Part shown: in pieces, positions 24,584 to 33,592 of the stretch
How positions within the stretch are numbered: position 1 is the first letter of the stretch
Layout of the letters: each line of letters opens with the position of its first letter
Source of the DNA: Haloferax sulfurifontis ATCC BAA-897
GTDB taxonomy: Archaea > Halobacteriota > Halobacteria > Halobacteriales > Haloferacaceae
DNA length: 64,000 nucleotides
Direction: 5' to 3'
NCBI RefSeq assembly: GCF_000337835.1
Contig: NZ_AOLM01000028.1
Location: forward strand, 1-64,000
The notes under the pieces: generated by a model
What the model saw: only the letters and a program-made list of their open reading frames with translations
What the model was told of the DNA's origin: nothing
Databases searched by the model: none
Made by a program: the position numbers and the translations under genes

Positions 24584-24597
24584 TCTCCGAAAGGAGA
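24584..24597 (+). terminator. Hairpin after aIF1A
   Basis: TCTCC-GAAA-GGAGA, 6 nt after the stop codon, preceded by TTTT and followed by GTTTAT. Putative transcript end. Confidence 0.45.
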
Positions 24598-24706
24598 GTT
24601 TATCTTACTCGACGCACCAGCCGCGGCGCTCCGGTCGTCTCGCAGTAGTTCTGCGGCAGTTTCACCGTTTCTCTCCGGCGATGCGAACTCCGTTCCGACG
24701 GTGAAG

Positions 24707-24726
24707 AACAGCGGACATAGTGGTGT
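24707..24726 (+). repeat. Origin-type repeat 14
   Basis: AACAGCGGACATAGTGGTGT; full match, between aIF1A and the YbaK gene, outside the core origin. Confidence 0.8.
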
Positions 24727-24823
24727 TGTGCTCGTCGCGGTCGGTGGTGGAACGTGCCGGGTGTCGGCCTTGATACCGCTCCTGTCTCGGAAGTACGGCT
24801 GGATGCCGCATGCCGCTCTTGTC

Positions 24824-25300
24824 TCACTCGAACACGTCGATGAACCGCGGTTCGGAGAGCGCTCGTAGGTCGTCCGGCGTGAGCCGGAACACCGCCTCGG
24901 GCGTCCCCGCGGCGGCCCAAATCCGGTCGAACGACTCGAACGTCGGGTCCGCGAGGACGGGACAGTCCGTCGCGTGGCAGGTCGGCGGTACGCCGCCGAT
25001 GCTCCAGCCGGTCGCCTCTTTCACTTCGTCGGGGTTGGCGCTTCGAACCGAGCCCTGTTCGACGCCGAACTCGGAGCCGAGCGAGCCTTCGTCGACGCGG
25101 TTCGCACCGCTCGTGAGGACGACGACCGTCTCGTCGCCCACGCGCATCACGATGCTCTTGACGATTTGGGCGACGTCACAGCCGACAGCCGCCGCCGCGT
25201 CATCGGCCGTCTTGGTTCCCTCGGGGAACTCCTCGATGGTCGCTTCGAAGCCGTGAGAATCGCGTATTTGGTCGGCGAACTTGCGTGCCGTGGGATGCAT
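24824..25300 (-). CDS. YbaK/ProX-type aminoacyl-tRNA deacylase
   Basis: 158 aa. Trans-editing domain that hydrolyses mischarged tRNA (Cys-tRNA-Pro or Ala-tRNA-Pro in known members). Seen: EFPEGTKTADDAAAAVGCDVAQIVKSIVMRV with the conserved Lys, VVLTSGANRVDE, and ATGWSIGGVPPTCHA, the GGVPP turn of the family. Complete single domain. Starts at ATG 25300. Whether it is YbaK-, ProX- or other-specific cannot be told. Confidence 0.92.
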   Translation of the reverse strand: MHPTARKFADQIRDSHGFEATIEEFPEGTKTADDAAAAVGCDVAQIVKSIVMRVGDETVVVLTSGANRVDEGSLGSEFGVEQGSVRSANPDEVKEATGWSIGGVPPTCHATDCPVLADPTFESFDRIWAAAGTPEAVFRLTPDDLRALSEPRFIDVFE

Positions 25301-25362
25301 GCCCAGGGCTTCCGCGTCGGTGGATATGAACGTTTACCGCCGTGGCAGATACTGCGCTGAAC

Positions 25363-26478
25363 CTACCACTCCCCGTCGAGTCCGTCGCGAAGCGCCGCCA
25401 CGTCTGACTCGTCGTTGAAGTTGTGGAACGACGCGCGGACCGCCGTCGGCTCGGGAAGCGTCCGGACGACCACTCCCGCCGACTTGAGGCGTTCGACCGT
25501 TCCCTCCGGGTCGGAGACTTCGAACGAGACGAGCCCCGATTCGGGGTCGTGCGGACTCAACAGCCTGCCCTCGGGGACGGTTTCGATAAACTGGCTCGCG
25601 AGGTCGCGAACGTGTTCTTCGGTCCGGTCGAGGCCGAGGCGCTCGGCGATATCGATAGCCTCCCTGAGCGCGACGTGCGGCGCGGGATTGGTGGTCCCGA
25701 CCTCGAAGCGCTTGGCCCCCGGCGCGAAGTCGAGGCCGTCGGCGTTCGGCTCCGTGACGCCGCGGTAGCCGACGGCGTGGGGTTCGATGTCTTCTGCGAC
25801 CTCGCGTCGGACGTAGAGGAAGCCCGCGCCCCACGGTCCGAGTAGCCATTTGTGACCCGCGCCGGCGACGATGTCTGCCCCCCAGTCCTCCACGTCGACG
25901 GGGTACTGGCCGAACGACTGGACCGCGTCGACCACCGACAGCGCGCCGGCGTCGCGGGCGATATCGGCGAGTTCGGCCACGGGGAGTCGCGTCCCGTAGT
26001 TCCACGTCAGAGCGCTGAAACAGACGAGTTTGGCGTCGGCGACGGCCTCGGCGTACTGGTCCATATCGAGCCGCCCCGCCTCGCTCTCGACGACGCGGAC
26101 CTCGACGCCCTCGCGTTCGAGTCGTCGCCACGGGAGGATGCCCGCCGGGTGTTCGAGGTCGGTCCGGACGACCACGTCGCCCGGCTCCCAGTCGAGTGCG
26201 GTGGCGATGCGGTTGATGCCGTCGGTGGTGCTCTGGGTCAGCGCCACCTCTTCGGTCTCGGCACCGATGAACGCGGCCACGTCCTCGCGGACGGCCTCGT
26301 AGGCGTCGAACGCGGCCGGGTAGGGACCGTCGTCGCCCGGCGACTCGTACTCGTGGTATTCGAGGAACTCGGTCGCGCGCTCCACGATGGGGCGCGGACT
26401 CGGGCCGTGCGCGCCGGTGTTGAGATACGTGACGTCGTCGAGGGCCGGAATCGTCGTTCGGAGTTCGTCGGGTGTCAT
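25363..26478 (-). CDS. Class V (SufS/NifS-like fold) PLP aminotransferase
   Basis: 371 aa. PLP enzyme of the cysteine desulfurase/isopenicillin epimerase fold. Seen: VTYLNTGAHGPSPRP at the N-terminus, LTQSTTDGINRIATAL, SVVDAVQSFGQYPVDV (PLP-ring Asp) and the Schiff-base Lys in DIVAGAGHKWLLGPWGAGFLYV. The catalytic Cys loop of true desulfurases is not seen, so it is more likely an aminotransferase or racemase-type member. It begins 9 bp after the M20 peptidase gene, so the two are probably one operon and may share a substrate (an amino-acid derivative). Confidence 0.9.
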   Translation of the reverse strand: MTPDELRTTIPALDDVTYLNTGAHGPSPRPIVERATEFLEYHEYESPGDDGPYPAAFDAYEAVREDVAAFIGAETEEVALTQSTTDGINRIATALDWEPGDVVVRTDLEHPAGILPWRRLEREGVEVRVVESEAGRLDMDQYAEAVADAKLVCFSALTWNYGTRLPVAELADIARDAGALSVVDAVQSFGQYPVDVEDWGADIVAGAGHKWLLGPWGAGFLYVRREVAEDIEPHAVGYRGVTEPNADGLDFAPGAKRFEVGTTNPAPHVALREAIDIAERLGLDRTEEHVRDLASQFIETVPEGRLLSPHDPESGLVSFEVSDPEGTVERLKSAGVVVRTLPEPTAVRASFHNFNDESDVAALRDGLDGEW

Positions 26479-26487
26479 GGTGAATTA

Positions 26488-27837
26488 TCAGGTGTTTGTG
26501 GAGTTATCTTCTCGTCGGTCCCACCGCGAAGGAGTCGTGTCTGCTGGTGTCGCGTCCGTCGAATCAAACGTTCCGGTACCACTATCGAATTGCCGCAATA
26601 GCTCGTCGGGCAGGCGGGCGTACACCTCGGCGTTGCCGACGAGCGCGTCGACCGTGGTGAACTCGTCGGCCGCGTGGGCCGTCTCGGTCCCGAGTCCGAA
26701 CTCGACGGTCGGAACGCCGGCGTTCCGCATCCGTTTCGCGTCGCCGCCGCCGGTCGCGCTCCGGCGGTAGACGCGCCCGCCGGTGACGCTCTCGGCGACC
26801 GAGACCACGGCGTTCGCCAGCGGCCCATCGGGGTCTTCGAACGTCCCGACCGACCAGTCGGCGTCCGAAATCTCGACGCCGTCGTGACCGGCGACCACGT
26901 CCCGAACGGCGTCGAGCACCGCCGCCGTCTCGACGCCCGCCGTCACGCGAATATCGAGGTTCGCCCGCGCCGCGGCGGGAACGACGTTCACCCGGTCGCC
27001 GCCCGAGAGGACGCCCAGATTGGCCGACGGCCGCTCGAACAGCTCTCGCGCCGCGTCCGCGCCGAACCGCGGCGCGTAGTACTCGACGGACTCGTCGACG
27101 AGCGCCCGCACCGCGGGGTCGAGGTCGAACCGGACGTCGGCGAGCGTCGATTCGATGTCGCTCACGGCGCGGTAGAGTCGGTGAATCGCGTTCTCGCCGA
27201 GCATCGGCCGGGAGCCGTGGGCGGCGGTCCCCGTCGCTTCGAGTTCCAGCCAGATGCTCCCCCGGTCGGCGACGGTCACCGAGTGGCGGTCGCTCTCGCA
27301 GGTCGTCTCGCCGATGACGCAGGCGTCCGCGTCGAGCCCGCGCCGGTCGAGAAGCGTCGGCATCCCCGCGCTCCCGGCGACTTCCTCGTCGCTCACGAAC
27401 GCGAACACGAGGGTCGTCGCCGGCACCGTGTCGGTTTCGACGTACGCCTTCGCCACCGCGAGCATCGCGGCGACTGCCCCTTTCATGTCGGTCGCGCCGC
27501 GCCCGTAGAGCCGGTCGCCCTCCCGCTCGCCGAGCGGGTCGCGCGTCCACTCGCCAGCCTCGAACGGGACCGTATCGAGGTGCCCCAGCAGGACGAGCGT
27601 CCGGTCTGTCGCACCGGGGAGCGTCGCCACGAGATTCGGCTTCGTCGGGGCCGAGGCGACGCGCTCGGTCTCGATGCCGAGCTCCGAAAAGAACGATTCG
27701 ACCCACGACGCGAGTTCCCGCGTGTCTCCCGGCGGGTTCTGCGTGTCGTGGCCGACGAGCCTCGACGCGAGGTCGACGACGTCCTCGCGGTGCTCGCGGA
27801 GGGAGGCGACGACGGCTGTCGGCTCTGGTTCGGACAT
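26488..27837 (-). CDS. M20-family metallopeptidase (ArgE/DapE/CPG2-like)
   Basis: 449 aa. Zinc amidohydrolase cleaving N-acyl amino acids or dipeptides. Seen: VLLGHLDTVP (first metal His, Asp), GRGATDMKGAVAAMLA (bridging Asp), FVSDEEVAGSAGMP (catalytic Glu), VIGETT and the dimerisation domain starting TGTAAHGSRP, then EFGLGTETAHAADEF (last metal His). All catalytic elements are present. A Thr/Ser/Asp-rich tail of about 30 residues is extra. First gene of the two-gene unit with the class V aminotransferase. Confidence 0.93.
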   Translation of the reverse strand: MSEPEPTAVVASLREHREDVVDLASRLVGHDTQNPPGDTRELASWVESFFSELGIETERVASAPTKPNLVATLPGATDRTLVLLGHLDTVPFEAGEWTRDPLGEREGDRLYGRGATDMKGAVAAMLAVAKAYVETDTVPATTLVFAFVSDEEVAGSAGMPTLLDRRGLDADACVIGETTCESDRHSVTVADRGSIWLELEATGTAAHGSRPMLGENAIHRLYRAVSDIESTLADVRFDLDPAVRALVDESVEYYAPRFGADAARELFERPSANLGVLSGGDRVNVVPAAARANLDIRVTAGVETAAVLDAVRDVVAGHDGVEISDADWSVGTFEDPDGPLANAVVSVAESVTGGRVYRRSATGGGDAKRMRNAGVPTVEFGLGTETAHAADEFTTVDALVGNAEVYARLPDELLRQFDSGTGTFDSTDATPADTTPSRWDRREDNSTNT

Positions 27838-27995
27838 GGGAGTTCTATCCGAACGTACGTACCGCGGACGAATAAGTTTGTGCTAAAAATACAATACTGA
27901 TGGGAGATGCGGATCTCCTCTGTAGCGTGGTTCCGAAAGAAATCAGTGCTCCGGGCCGGGGTTGATAGAGTTCGTTGCCGATTCTGCCATCCGGC

Positions 27996-28433
27996 TTAGG
28001 CGTTGTAGGTCCACCGCTGGAGGGTCGCGGAGTTGGAGCCGGATTCGGAGGTCCAGACGACGCGGACGGTTTCACCAGATTCGAACGAGTCACCTGTCGC
28101 TCCAACGGTAACCGAGCTCCCTGCCGATATCTCAGTCGCAGTCGTATCGATTTCGTTCCAGGCGTCTCCGTCTTCATCGATCGGTCCTGCGATGGTCACG
28201 CGAGCCGGGTCGATTGAAGCGCCGCTCTCGTGGGTGATGACGAGATCCCCATTGCTACTGTTGTGGGCGAACGCGAAGCTCACCTGCGGAGCGGTGTCGC
28301 CGACTTGGTCGCCGAGACCGAGGACGAAGGTGCCGATGACGGCCGCGAGGATGACGGTGATGGCGACCATGAGGATGACGCCGATGACCGGCGAGACTGC
28401 GCGGGACTCCGTGAACATTGTCTTGATTTGCAT
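27996..28433 (-). CDS. Type IV pilin PilA, copy 2
   Basis: 145 aa. Archaeal adhesion-type pilin. Prepilin-peptidase (PibD) site in [12 protein letters not shown], then the hydrophobic helix [23 protein letters not shown], and a small beta-rich C-domain rich in Asp, Ser and Thr. The C-terminus [14 protein letters not shown] is shared with the next pilin. It lies 239 bp downstream of copy 1 on the same strand with its own likely TATA (TTTATAGC near 28547-28554 on the minus strand). ATG at 28431-28433. Confidence 0.95.
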   Translation of the reverse strand: MQIKTMFTESRAVSPVIGVILMVAITVILAAVIGTFVLGLGDQVGDTAPQVSFAFAHNSSNGDLVITHESGASIDPARVTIAGPIDEDGDAWNEIDTTATEISAGSSVTVGATGDSFESGETVRVVWTSESGSNSATLQRWTYNA

Positions 28434-28672
28434 AGTTGTGTTTCTCCTAGGTGTGCCGGACGAGAGGCGACCGTTGAGAAAAATTCGAATCGGTCCTCCA
28501 ACGCCTGCGTTCTAACCTAACAGATAGTCTGACGTTCTCCGAAGCTATAAACTAGTACTGAGAAGGTGTTTCACGTCTCATGCGTGTTCCGTACCACCAT
28601 CGGAGCGCGCTGTCGCTCTCGGGGGAACGTCCGGAAAAATCGAGGTTCGGTTGGCTGTGTCGCCGCGGACCT

Positions 28673-29104
28673 TCAGCGCGTGTACGTCTGCAGGGTCGCG
28701 GAGTTCGAGCCGGACTCGGAGGTCCAGACGAGGCGCACTTCGTCGCCGTCGTCGAGGGTTTCACCGGTGTCGAGTTCGACAACGATGGTCTCACCGGCGT
28801 TCATGTTGTCGTCGGAGCCATCATTCTTCGAGATGACTGGCGTCGATAAGTCCGACGGGATGACGACGCTCAGTTGGTCGCTGGCGATGGAGTCACCGCT
28901 TTCGTGCGTGATTGTGATTTCCTGTGCACCGTCGTAGTCGAAGCTGAAACTCGCCTGCGGGGCGGTGTCGCCGACTTGGTCGCCGAGACCGAGGACGAAG
29001 GTGCCGATGACGGCCGCGAGGATGACGGTAATCGCGACCATGAGGATGACGCCGATGACCGGCGAGACTGCGCGTGATTCGCTAAGGAATTTCTTGATAT
29101 CCAT
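28673..29104 (-). CDS. Type IV pilin PilA, copy 1
   Basis: 143 aa. Same architecture as copy 2: short leader [11 protein letters not shown], cleavage before AVSPVIG, identical hydrophobic helix, then a different beta domain ([20 protein letters not shown]). The ATG at 29102-29104 is preferred; an upstream in-frame ATG would add ten residues to the short leader. The promoter candidate is AT-rich ATATATTTAA at 29208-29217, about 105-115 nt before the start, so a leader of about 80 nt is expected. The H-domain is known in Haloferax to control flagella-dependent motility. Confidence 0.95.
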   Translation of the reverse strand: MDIKKFLSESRAVSPVIGVILMVAITVILAAVIGTFVLGLGDQVGDTAPQASFSFDYDGAQEITITHESGDSIASDQLSVVIPSDLSTPVISKNDGSDDNMNAGETIVVELDTGETLDDGDEVRLVWTSESGSNSATLQTYTR

Positions 29105-29535
29105 TGTTCTACCCAGGACCGGCCTCAGACCCACCTCGTGCCCACCTGCACGGGACCGCGAGCGGCCACATGTTCCGGCTCCTGTTGGCCTTCCGTATGT
29201 TCCGGATATATTTAATTTCGCAGTGGCTTACCGGTCTATTCGAGGGGTTAGGACGCTCCTAACGCCCGAATTCTGGATTTAAGCCATTCCATCCCATCTG
29301 CGTACCACCGGGGGATGCGGTCGGTGGCGAATCGGTCCGTTGGCGCTCGATACCCCGAATCAGACTCTCCCGCCCGCGTGACACGCCGGTTCGAACCGTC
29401 ACGCCTCGGGTTTCTGCGGACACGGTGGTGTGGGGTGCGGGCGGGTCGTCGGCCGCGGCGGCGCGCACGCGCGTTTCACACGCGCCGCTCACGGAGTTGG
29501 GACCGTCGAACCGGCCGAAAGAGCCGCCTGTGCCC
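29105..29535. other. Intergenic region between pilin and the next gene, with an isolated origin-type repeat
   Basis: 431 bp. It contains the pilin promoter (29208-29217), two direct ATGTTCCGG copies (about 29169 and 29199) and one origin-type repeat at 29412, five kb away from the origin cluster. No gene seen. Confidence 0.6.
29412..29431 (+). repeat. Origin-type repeat 15, distal
   Basis: TTCTGCGGACACGGTGGTGT; core intact. Confidence 0.65.
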
Positions 29536-29904
29536 CTATTGCGAGGCGTTCCAGAACCGCGGCGTCGACTCGAAGTCTATCTCCGCGTCGGAGGGCGCGC
29601 GCTCGTAGAGCGCGTCGTGGACGGCCTCGTAGGCCGCCCGCGGGCCTTCCTGTGCGAGTTTCGGGTGCTCGCGGGTGTCGAAGACGACGCGCCACGTGCC
29701 GTTCGTGAGGTGAAGTCCGAGGATGTACTTCCCGCGGACGTTCACGACCAGTTGGTAGGCGTGTTGCACCGTCTCGCCGTCGCGTTCGAGGTTGTAACCG
29801 CGGACGGCGACGGCCTGCTGAATCGCCTCTTTCGTTTCGAGCTCGGCGACGAACGACTTGGGGACCGCCCGTCCGGGGAGCGATTCGACGAACGGTTCGC
29901 TCAC
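29536..29904 (-). CDS. Conserved haloarchaeal hypothetical protein
   Basis: 122 aa, not recognised. Soluble, alpha/beta pattern, no signal peptide. Landmarks: AVPKSFVAELETKEAIQQAVAVRGYNLERDGETVQHAYQLVVNVRGKYILGLHL and a C-terminus ending STPRFWNASQ. Starts at GTG 29904. Composition is normal for the genome. No operon partner: it is followed by the pilin region and preceded by the divergent VOC gene. Confidence 0.75.
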   Translation of the reverse strand: MSEPFVESLPGRAVPKSFVAELETKEAIQQAVAVRGYNLERDGETVQHAYQLVVNVRGKYILGLHLTNGTWRVVFDTREHPKLAQEGPRAAYEAVHDALYERAPSDAEIDFESTPRFWNASQ

Positions 29905-30086
29905 GGTCGCACCACCTCGCGTCGCGCACCTCTCGGTTCCATCGTATACCTACGTGGGCGGCCGAGCGGGTATATGCGATACGGTCTCCGGCGGCGGCGC
30001 GGAATCGGACGTTCCGTCGACGCCGCCGCCCCGCGTCCCGCGTTCCGAGCGAAGCGCCTTTGAGGCTCTGCGCGCGCAGACGAACC

Positions 30087-30503
30087 GTGAACACCAACGC
30101 CCACCACGTCGGCATCACCGTTTCAGACCTCGATTCGACGCTCGCGTTCTACCGCGACGCGCTCGACCTGCCGGTCGTCTCCCGCTTCGAAGTCGGCGGC
30201 GAGGAGTTCGCCACCGCCGTCTCCGTCGACGGCGCGTCGGCGCGGTTCGCCCACCTCGACGGCGGCGACGTGCGCGTCGAACTCGTCGAGTACGACCCGG
30301 TCGGCACCGACGCCGACGAACCGACGCTCAACCGTCCCGGCGCGACCCACCTCGGACTCTCGGTGGACGACGTCGACGCCGCGGTCGCCGAACTCCCGTC
30401 GGACGCCGAGACGCTCAGCGAACCGCAGACGACCGAAAGCGGCACGCGAATCGCGTTCGTCCGCGACCCCGAGGGGAACCTCGTCGAACTCCTCGACGCC
30501 TGA
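30087..30503 (+). CDS. VOC (glyoxalase/bleomycin-resistance fold) protein
   Basis: 138 aa. VOC fold dioxygenase/glyoxalase superfamily with two beta-alpha-beta-beta-beta modules: HHVGITVSDLDSTLAFYRDALDLPVVSRFE, then GATHLGLSVDDVDAAVAEL and FVRDPEGNLVELL. The pattern of metal ligands (H in HHVG and THLG, E near the end) resembles methylmalonyl-CoA epimerase or glyoxalase I. Starts at GTG 30087, where the conserved N-terminus begins. Substrate unknown. Confidence 0.88.
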   Translation: MNTNAHHVGITVSDLDSTLAFYRDALDLPVVSRFEVGGEEFATAVSVDGASARFAHLDGGDVRVELVEYDPVGTDADEPTLNRPGATHLGLSVDDVDAAVAELPSDAETLSEPQTTESGTRIAFVRDPEGNLVELLDA

Positions 30504-30582
30504 CGCGGCCACTCCGCTCGACGGGCGTCACCGCTCGGAGTTCGACGTTGGGATTGTTCTGACATCGCAATACCGGCGGTGG

Positions 30583-32238
30583 TCAATCGTCGTTCGGGAA
30601 CCACGCCCGCGGCCGCTCCGACCCGACCGGAAGCTTCAGCATCACGGCCGTCCCCCCGAGGGAAGACGGTTCCAACTCCATGCTCCCGCCCGCTTTCTTG
30701 ACGACCCAGTGGACCAGCCACAGGCCCATCCCGGTCCCGTGTTCGAGCGGCGTCTCCTCGCCGCGCTTGATAACTCGCCACTCCTCGTCGGGGATGCCCG
30801 GCCCGTCGTCGGCGACTCGCACGATGAGTTTGGAGTCGTCGTCTTCGGCTCGACACACGTCGATGTGAACGGTCTCGCCCCCGTGTTTGAGCGCGTTCGC
30901 GATTAGCTCGTCGAGCGCCGCGCCGACGCGGCTGTCGACTCGCTCGCGGAGCCCCGTCTCGATGTCCGTCCGCATCGTCGCCTCCGGATACGCCGATTCG
31001 GCTCTCGACACGGCGTCCTCGACGAGCGTCGAGACGCGCCGCGGCGACCCCTCGGATTCGAGGGCGTCCGAGACCGTCTGTGCCTTCTCGGAGAGCGACG
31101 CGAGGTCGCCCGCCGCCTCGACGATGGCCTCGGCGGCATCGGCGAGTTCCTCGTCGGCGACCGCGGCCTCGTTCTGGCGAATCAGCTCCGCGTAGCCCTC
31201 GATGACGTTCATCCGGTTTCGGAGGTTGTGCCGGAACATCCGGTTGAGGACGCCGAGCCGCTGTCTGGTCAGCTCCGACTCGGTGACGTCGGACTGGATG
31301 GCGACGTAGCCGTCGATGTCGCCGTTGCTCTCGATGGGCGCGATAGTCTGTATCGCGGTGTAGAGCTCGCCGCCCTTCCGTCGGTCGATGATTCGCTCCT
31401 GCCACGTCTCGCCGGACTGGACGGCCCGCCACAGCCGCTCGTAGTACGTCTCGGGCATCTCGCCCGAACTGAGTATCGACGCCGGTTCGCCGATGACCTC
31501 CGCGGCGTCGTAGCCGGTCGTCTCCTCGAACGCCGGGTTGACGTACGTAATCTCTCCGTCCGGCGTGGTGAGGTAAATCGCGTGGCCCGCCTGCTCGACG
31601 GCCTGCTCGAACTCGCGGAGTCGCCGCTCCCGGCGCTGTTGTGCCGTCACGTCGACCAAGACGCCGACGATTTCGGAAACCTCGCCGTCGGCGTCGCGGA
31701 TGACCGCCGTCGAGAGGCGGAACTCTCCGTGGTCGCCGTTCGCGCGTCGTCGCTCGACCGCGACGTTCGAGAGGCCGTCTTCGGCGATGGTCCGCCGGAT
31801 AATCTCCTCGACGCTTTCGCTGTTCTCACCGCCTTCGCTCGCGCCGTAGGGGATTAGCTCGCCGAGCACCTCCTCGCGTTCCCAGCCGAACGTCTCCGTG
31901 GCGGCGTCGTTCCACCTCGTTACGCGCCCCTCGGGCGTGACCGCGGTAATCGGCACCGGCGACGCGGCGACCACGGTTCGAAGGTGCTCCAGCGACGACC
32001 GAACTGACGCCTGTTGGCGTTCGATTCGGCGGTCCTTCCGGGCGACGAGCGCCCAGACGAACGCGGTGGAGACGGCGACGAAGGACAGCCCGCCGACGAC
32101 CTTGGCCGCGGGAGTCGGGGTCGAACCCAACACGGTCGACAGCAGTAACTCGCCGCCGAGGATGCCGGCGGTCCCGAAGCCGAGGTACGCCAGCGCGATG
32201 GCGCGGGCGTCGAGACCGTCGAGCGGCGAGTCGTTCAT
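30583..32238 (-). CDS. Membrane-anchored PAS sensor histidine kinase
   Basis: 551 aa. Two N-terminal transmembrane helices (about 13-35 and 44-66), then PAS 1 (ASPVPITAVTPEGRVTRWNDAATETFGW), PAS 2 (AGHAIYLTTPDGEITYVNPAFEETTGYDAAEV), a dimerisation helix with the phospho-His in FRHNLRNRMNVIEGYAELI, and an ATPase domain with LDELIANALKHG (N box), VADDGPGIP (G1) and GTGMGLWLV (G2). All key residues are present. The promoter TTTATATC lies about 28 nt before the ATG, so the message is probably leaderless. No response regulator is next to it, as is common in haloarchaea. Confidence 0.96.
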   Translation of the reverse strand: MNDSPLDGLDARAIALAYLGFGTAGILGGELLLSTVLGSTPTPAAKVVGGLSFVAVSTAFVWALVARKDRRIERQQASVRSSLEHLRTVVAASPVPITAVTPEGRVTRWNDAATETFGWEREEVLGELIPYGASEGGENSESVEEIIRRTIAEDGLSNVAVERRRANGDHGEFRLSTAVIRDADGEVSEIVGVLVDVTAQQRRERRLREFEQAVEQAGHAIYLTTPDGEITYVNPAFEETTGYDAAEVIGEPASILSSGEMPETYYERLWRAVQSGETWQERIIDRRKGGELYTAIQTIAPIESNGDIDGYVAIQSDVTESELTRQRLGVLNRMFRHNLRNRMNVIEGYAELIRQNEAAVADEELADAAEAIVEAAGDLASLSEKAQTVSDALESEGSPRRVSTLVEDAVSRAESAYPEATMRTDIETGLRERVDSRVGAALDELIANALKHGGETVHIDVCRAEDDDSKLIVRVADDGPGIPDEEWRVIKRGEETPLEHGTGMGLWLVHWVVKKAGGSMELEPSSLGGTAVMLKLPVGSERPRAWFPNDD

Positions 32239-32429
32239 CGTTCGAACGGAGTGCGAGCGGAGATATAAACGTGATGCGGCGAACCGGCAGTTGATAACGA
32301 CGACACGCCCCTCGAAAGCCGAGCGGGAAGCGCAACCGACATTGGCACCGGGCCGCTAGCGGAGCCAATCACCGTCTCGCGGGTTCCGCGCGGCGGCACG
32401 CCACACGGGCCGACGAGGTCCGAGATACC

Positions 32430-33494
32430 ATGAAACGACGAGACGCAATCAAGACGCTCGGAATCGGAACCCTCGCGGCGACCGCGGGGTGTCTCGGCGG
32501 GTTCGAACGACAGTCGGCGTGGCGCGACCCGCCGCTCGTCGAAGACCGGCCGGCCGCGGTCTATCTGCCCGCCATCACCGAGGGGATGAAGATGTACGGG
32601 GAGACGACTGCCGGACCGTACGGCGTCGCGCTCACCTACTCGTATCCCCACCGCTTCTGGACGGCCGCCGGTTCGGAGCTTCAGAAGACCGTCGTCGAGG
32701 CCGACGACTCGATTCACCTCATGGCGTCGCTGTGGGACGCCGAGACGGGGACCGTCCTCCCGCTGGATGCCGGCGTCTCAATCGAGATTCTCCGCGACGG
32801 CGACCTCGTGAGCGAGGAGGTCGCCTACCCGATGCTCTCCCAGCAGATGGGGATGCACTACGGCTCGAACTACGTCCTCGACGGCGAGGGCGACTACGAG
32901 GCCCGCGTCCACGTCGGCGGCACCTCGCTTTCCCGGACCGGCTCGTTCGCCGGGCGGTTCGAGTCGGCCGAGACGGCGACGTTCGAGTTCGCGTTCGAGA
33001 CCGACGACCTCTACGACGTGGAACTGCGGCGCCTCGGCGACGAGGCCGGGTCGCGCGGCGCGGTCCCCGCGATGGAGATGATGGGCGTCCCGACCGGGAA
33101 AGCGCCCGCAGTCGCCGACCTCCCCGGTCGCCACATCGGCCGGCAGACGAGCGCGGACGCCCTGTTCGACGCCTTCGTCGTCGACGACGGCTCCCGGTTC
33201 GGCGTCGACGGCGCGTACCTCTACGTCTCGGCGCGGACGCCGCACAACGAGTTCGTCCTGCCGATGATGGGCGTCAGAGCCACGCTCGACCGCGACGGAA
33301 CGACGGTCCTCGACGGCGCGCGACTCGCCCGGACGCTCGACCCCGACCTCAGCTACCACTACGGCGCGGGCGTCGAGGGCGTCGAATCCGGCGACGCGCT
33401 GACGCTCTCGGTGGACGTGCCGCCGCAGGTCGCCCGCCACGACGGCTACGAGACGGCGTTCATGACGTTCGAGCCGATGCGGTTCGAGGTCTGA
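32430..33494 (+). CDS. Tat-lipoprotein, Tp34/P19-like metal-binding (iron transporter type)
   Basis: 354 aa. Tat signal MKRRDAIKTLGIGTLAATAGC with a lipobox Cys at residue 21. The first half resembles Tp34/P19 periplasmic metal-binding proteins: Met- and His-rich EGMKMYGETTAGPYGVALTYSYPHRFW and QQMGMHYGSNYVLDGEGDY. A second copy-like domain has VYVSARTPHNEFVLPMMG and SYHYGAGVEGV. Bound metal could be iron or copper. It is followed by a zinc-finger membrane protein and a polytopic protein in the same direction, probably a metal-acquisition unit. Starts at ATG 32430. Confidence 0.85.
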   Translation: MKRRDAIKTLGIGTLAATAGCLGGFERQSAWRDPPLVEDRPAAVYLPAITEGMKMYGETTAGPYGVALTYSYPHRFWTAAGSELQKTVVEADDSIHLMASLWDAETGTVLPLDAGVSIEILRDGDLVSEEVAYPMLSQQMGMHYGSNYVLDGEGDYEARVHVGGTSLSRTGSFAGRFESAETATFEFAFETDDLYDVELRRLGDEAGSRGAVPAMEMMGVPTGKAPAVADLPGRHIGRQTSADALFDAFVVDDGSRFGVDGAYLYVSARTPHNEFVLPMMGVRATLDRDGTTVLDGARLARTLDPDLSYHYGAGVEGVESGDALTLSVDVPPQVARHDGYETAFMTFEPMRFEV

Positions 33495-33592
33495 GACGGC
33501 GCTTCGATGTTTTCGACCCTCACCGCCCGACGCGGACGCCCGCGATGGAAACGTTCAGAAGCCAACCCCTCCGAACTTCGAGTGACTATCGG

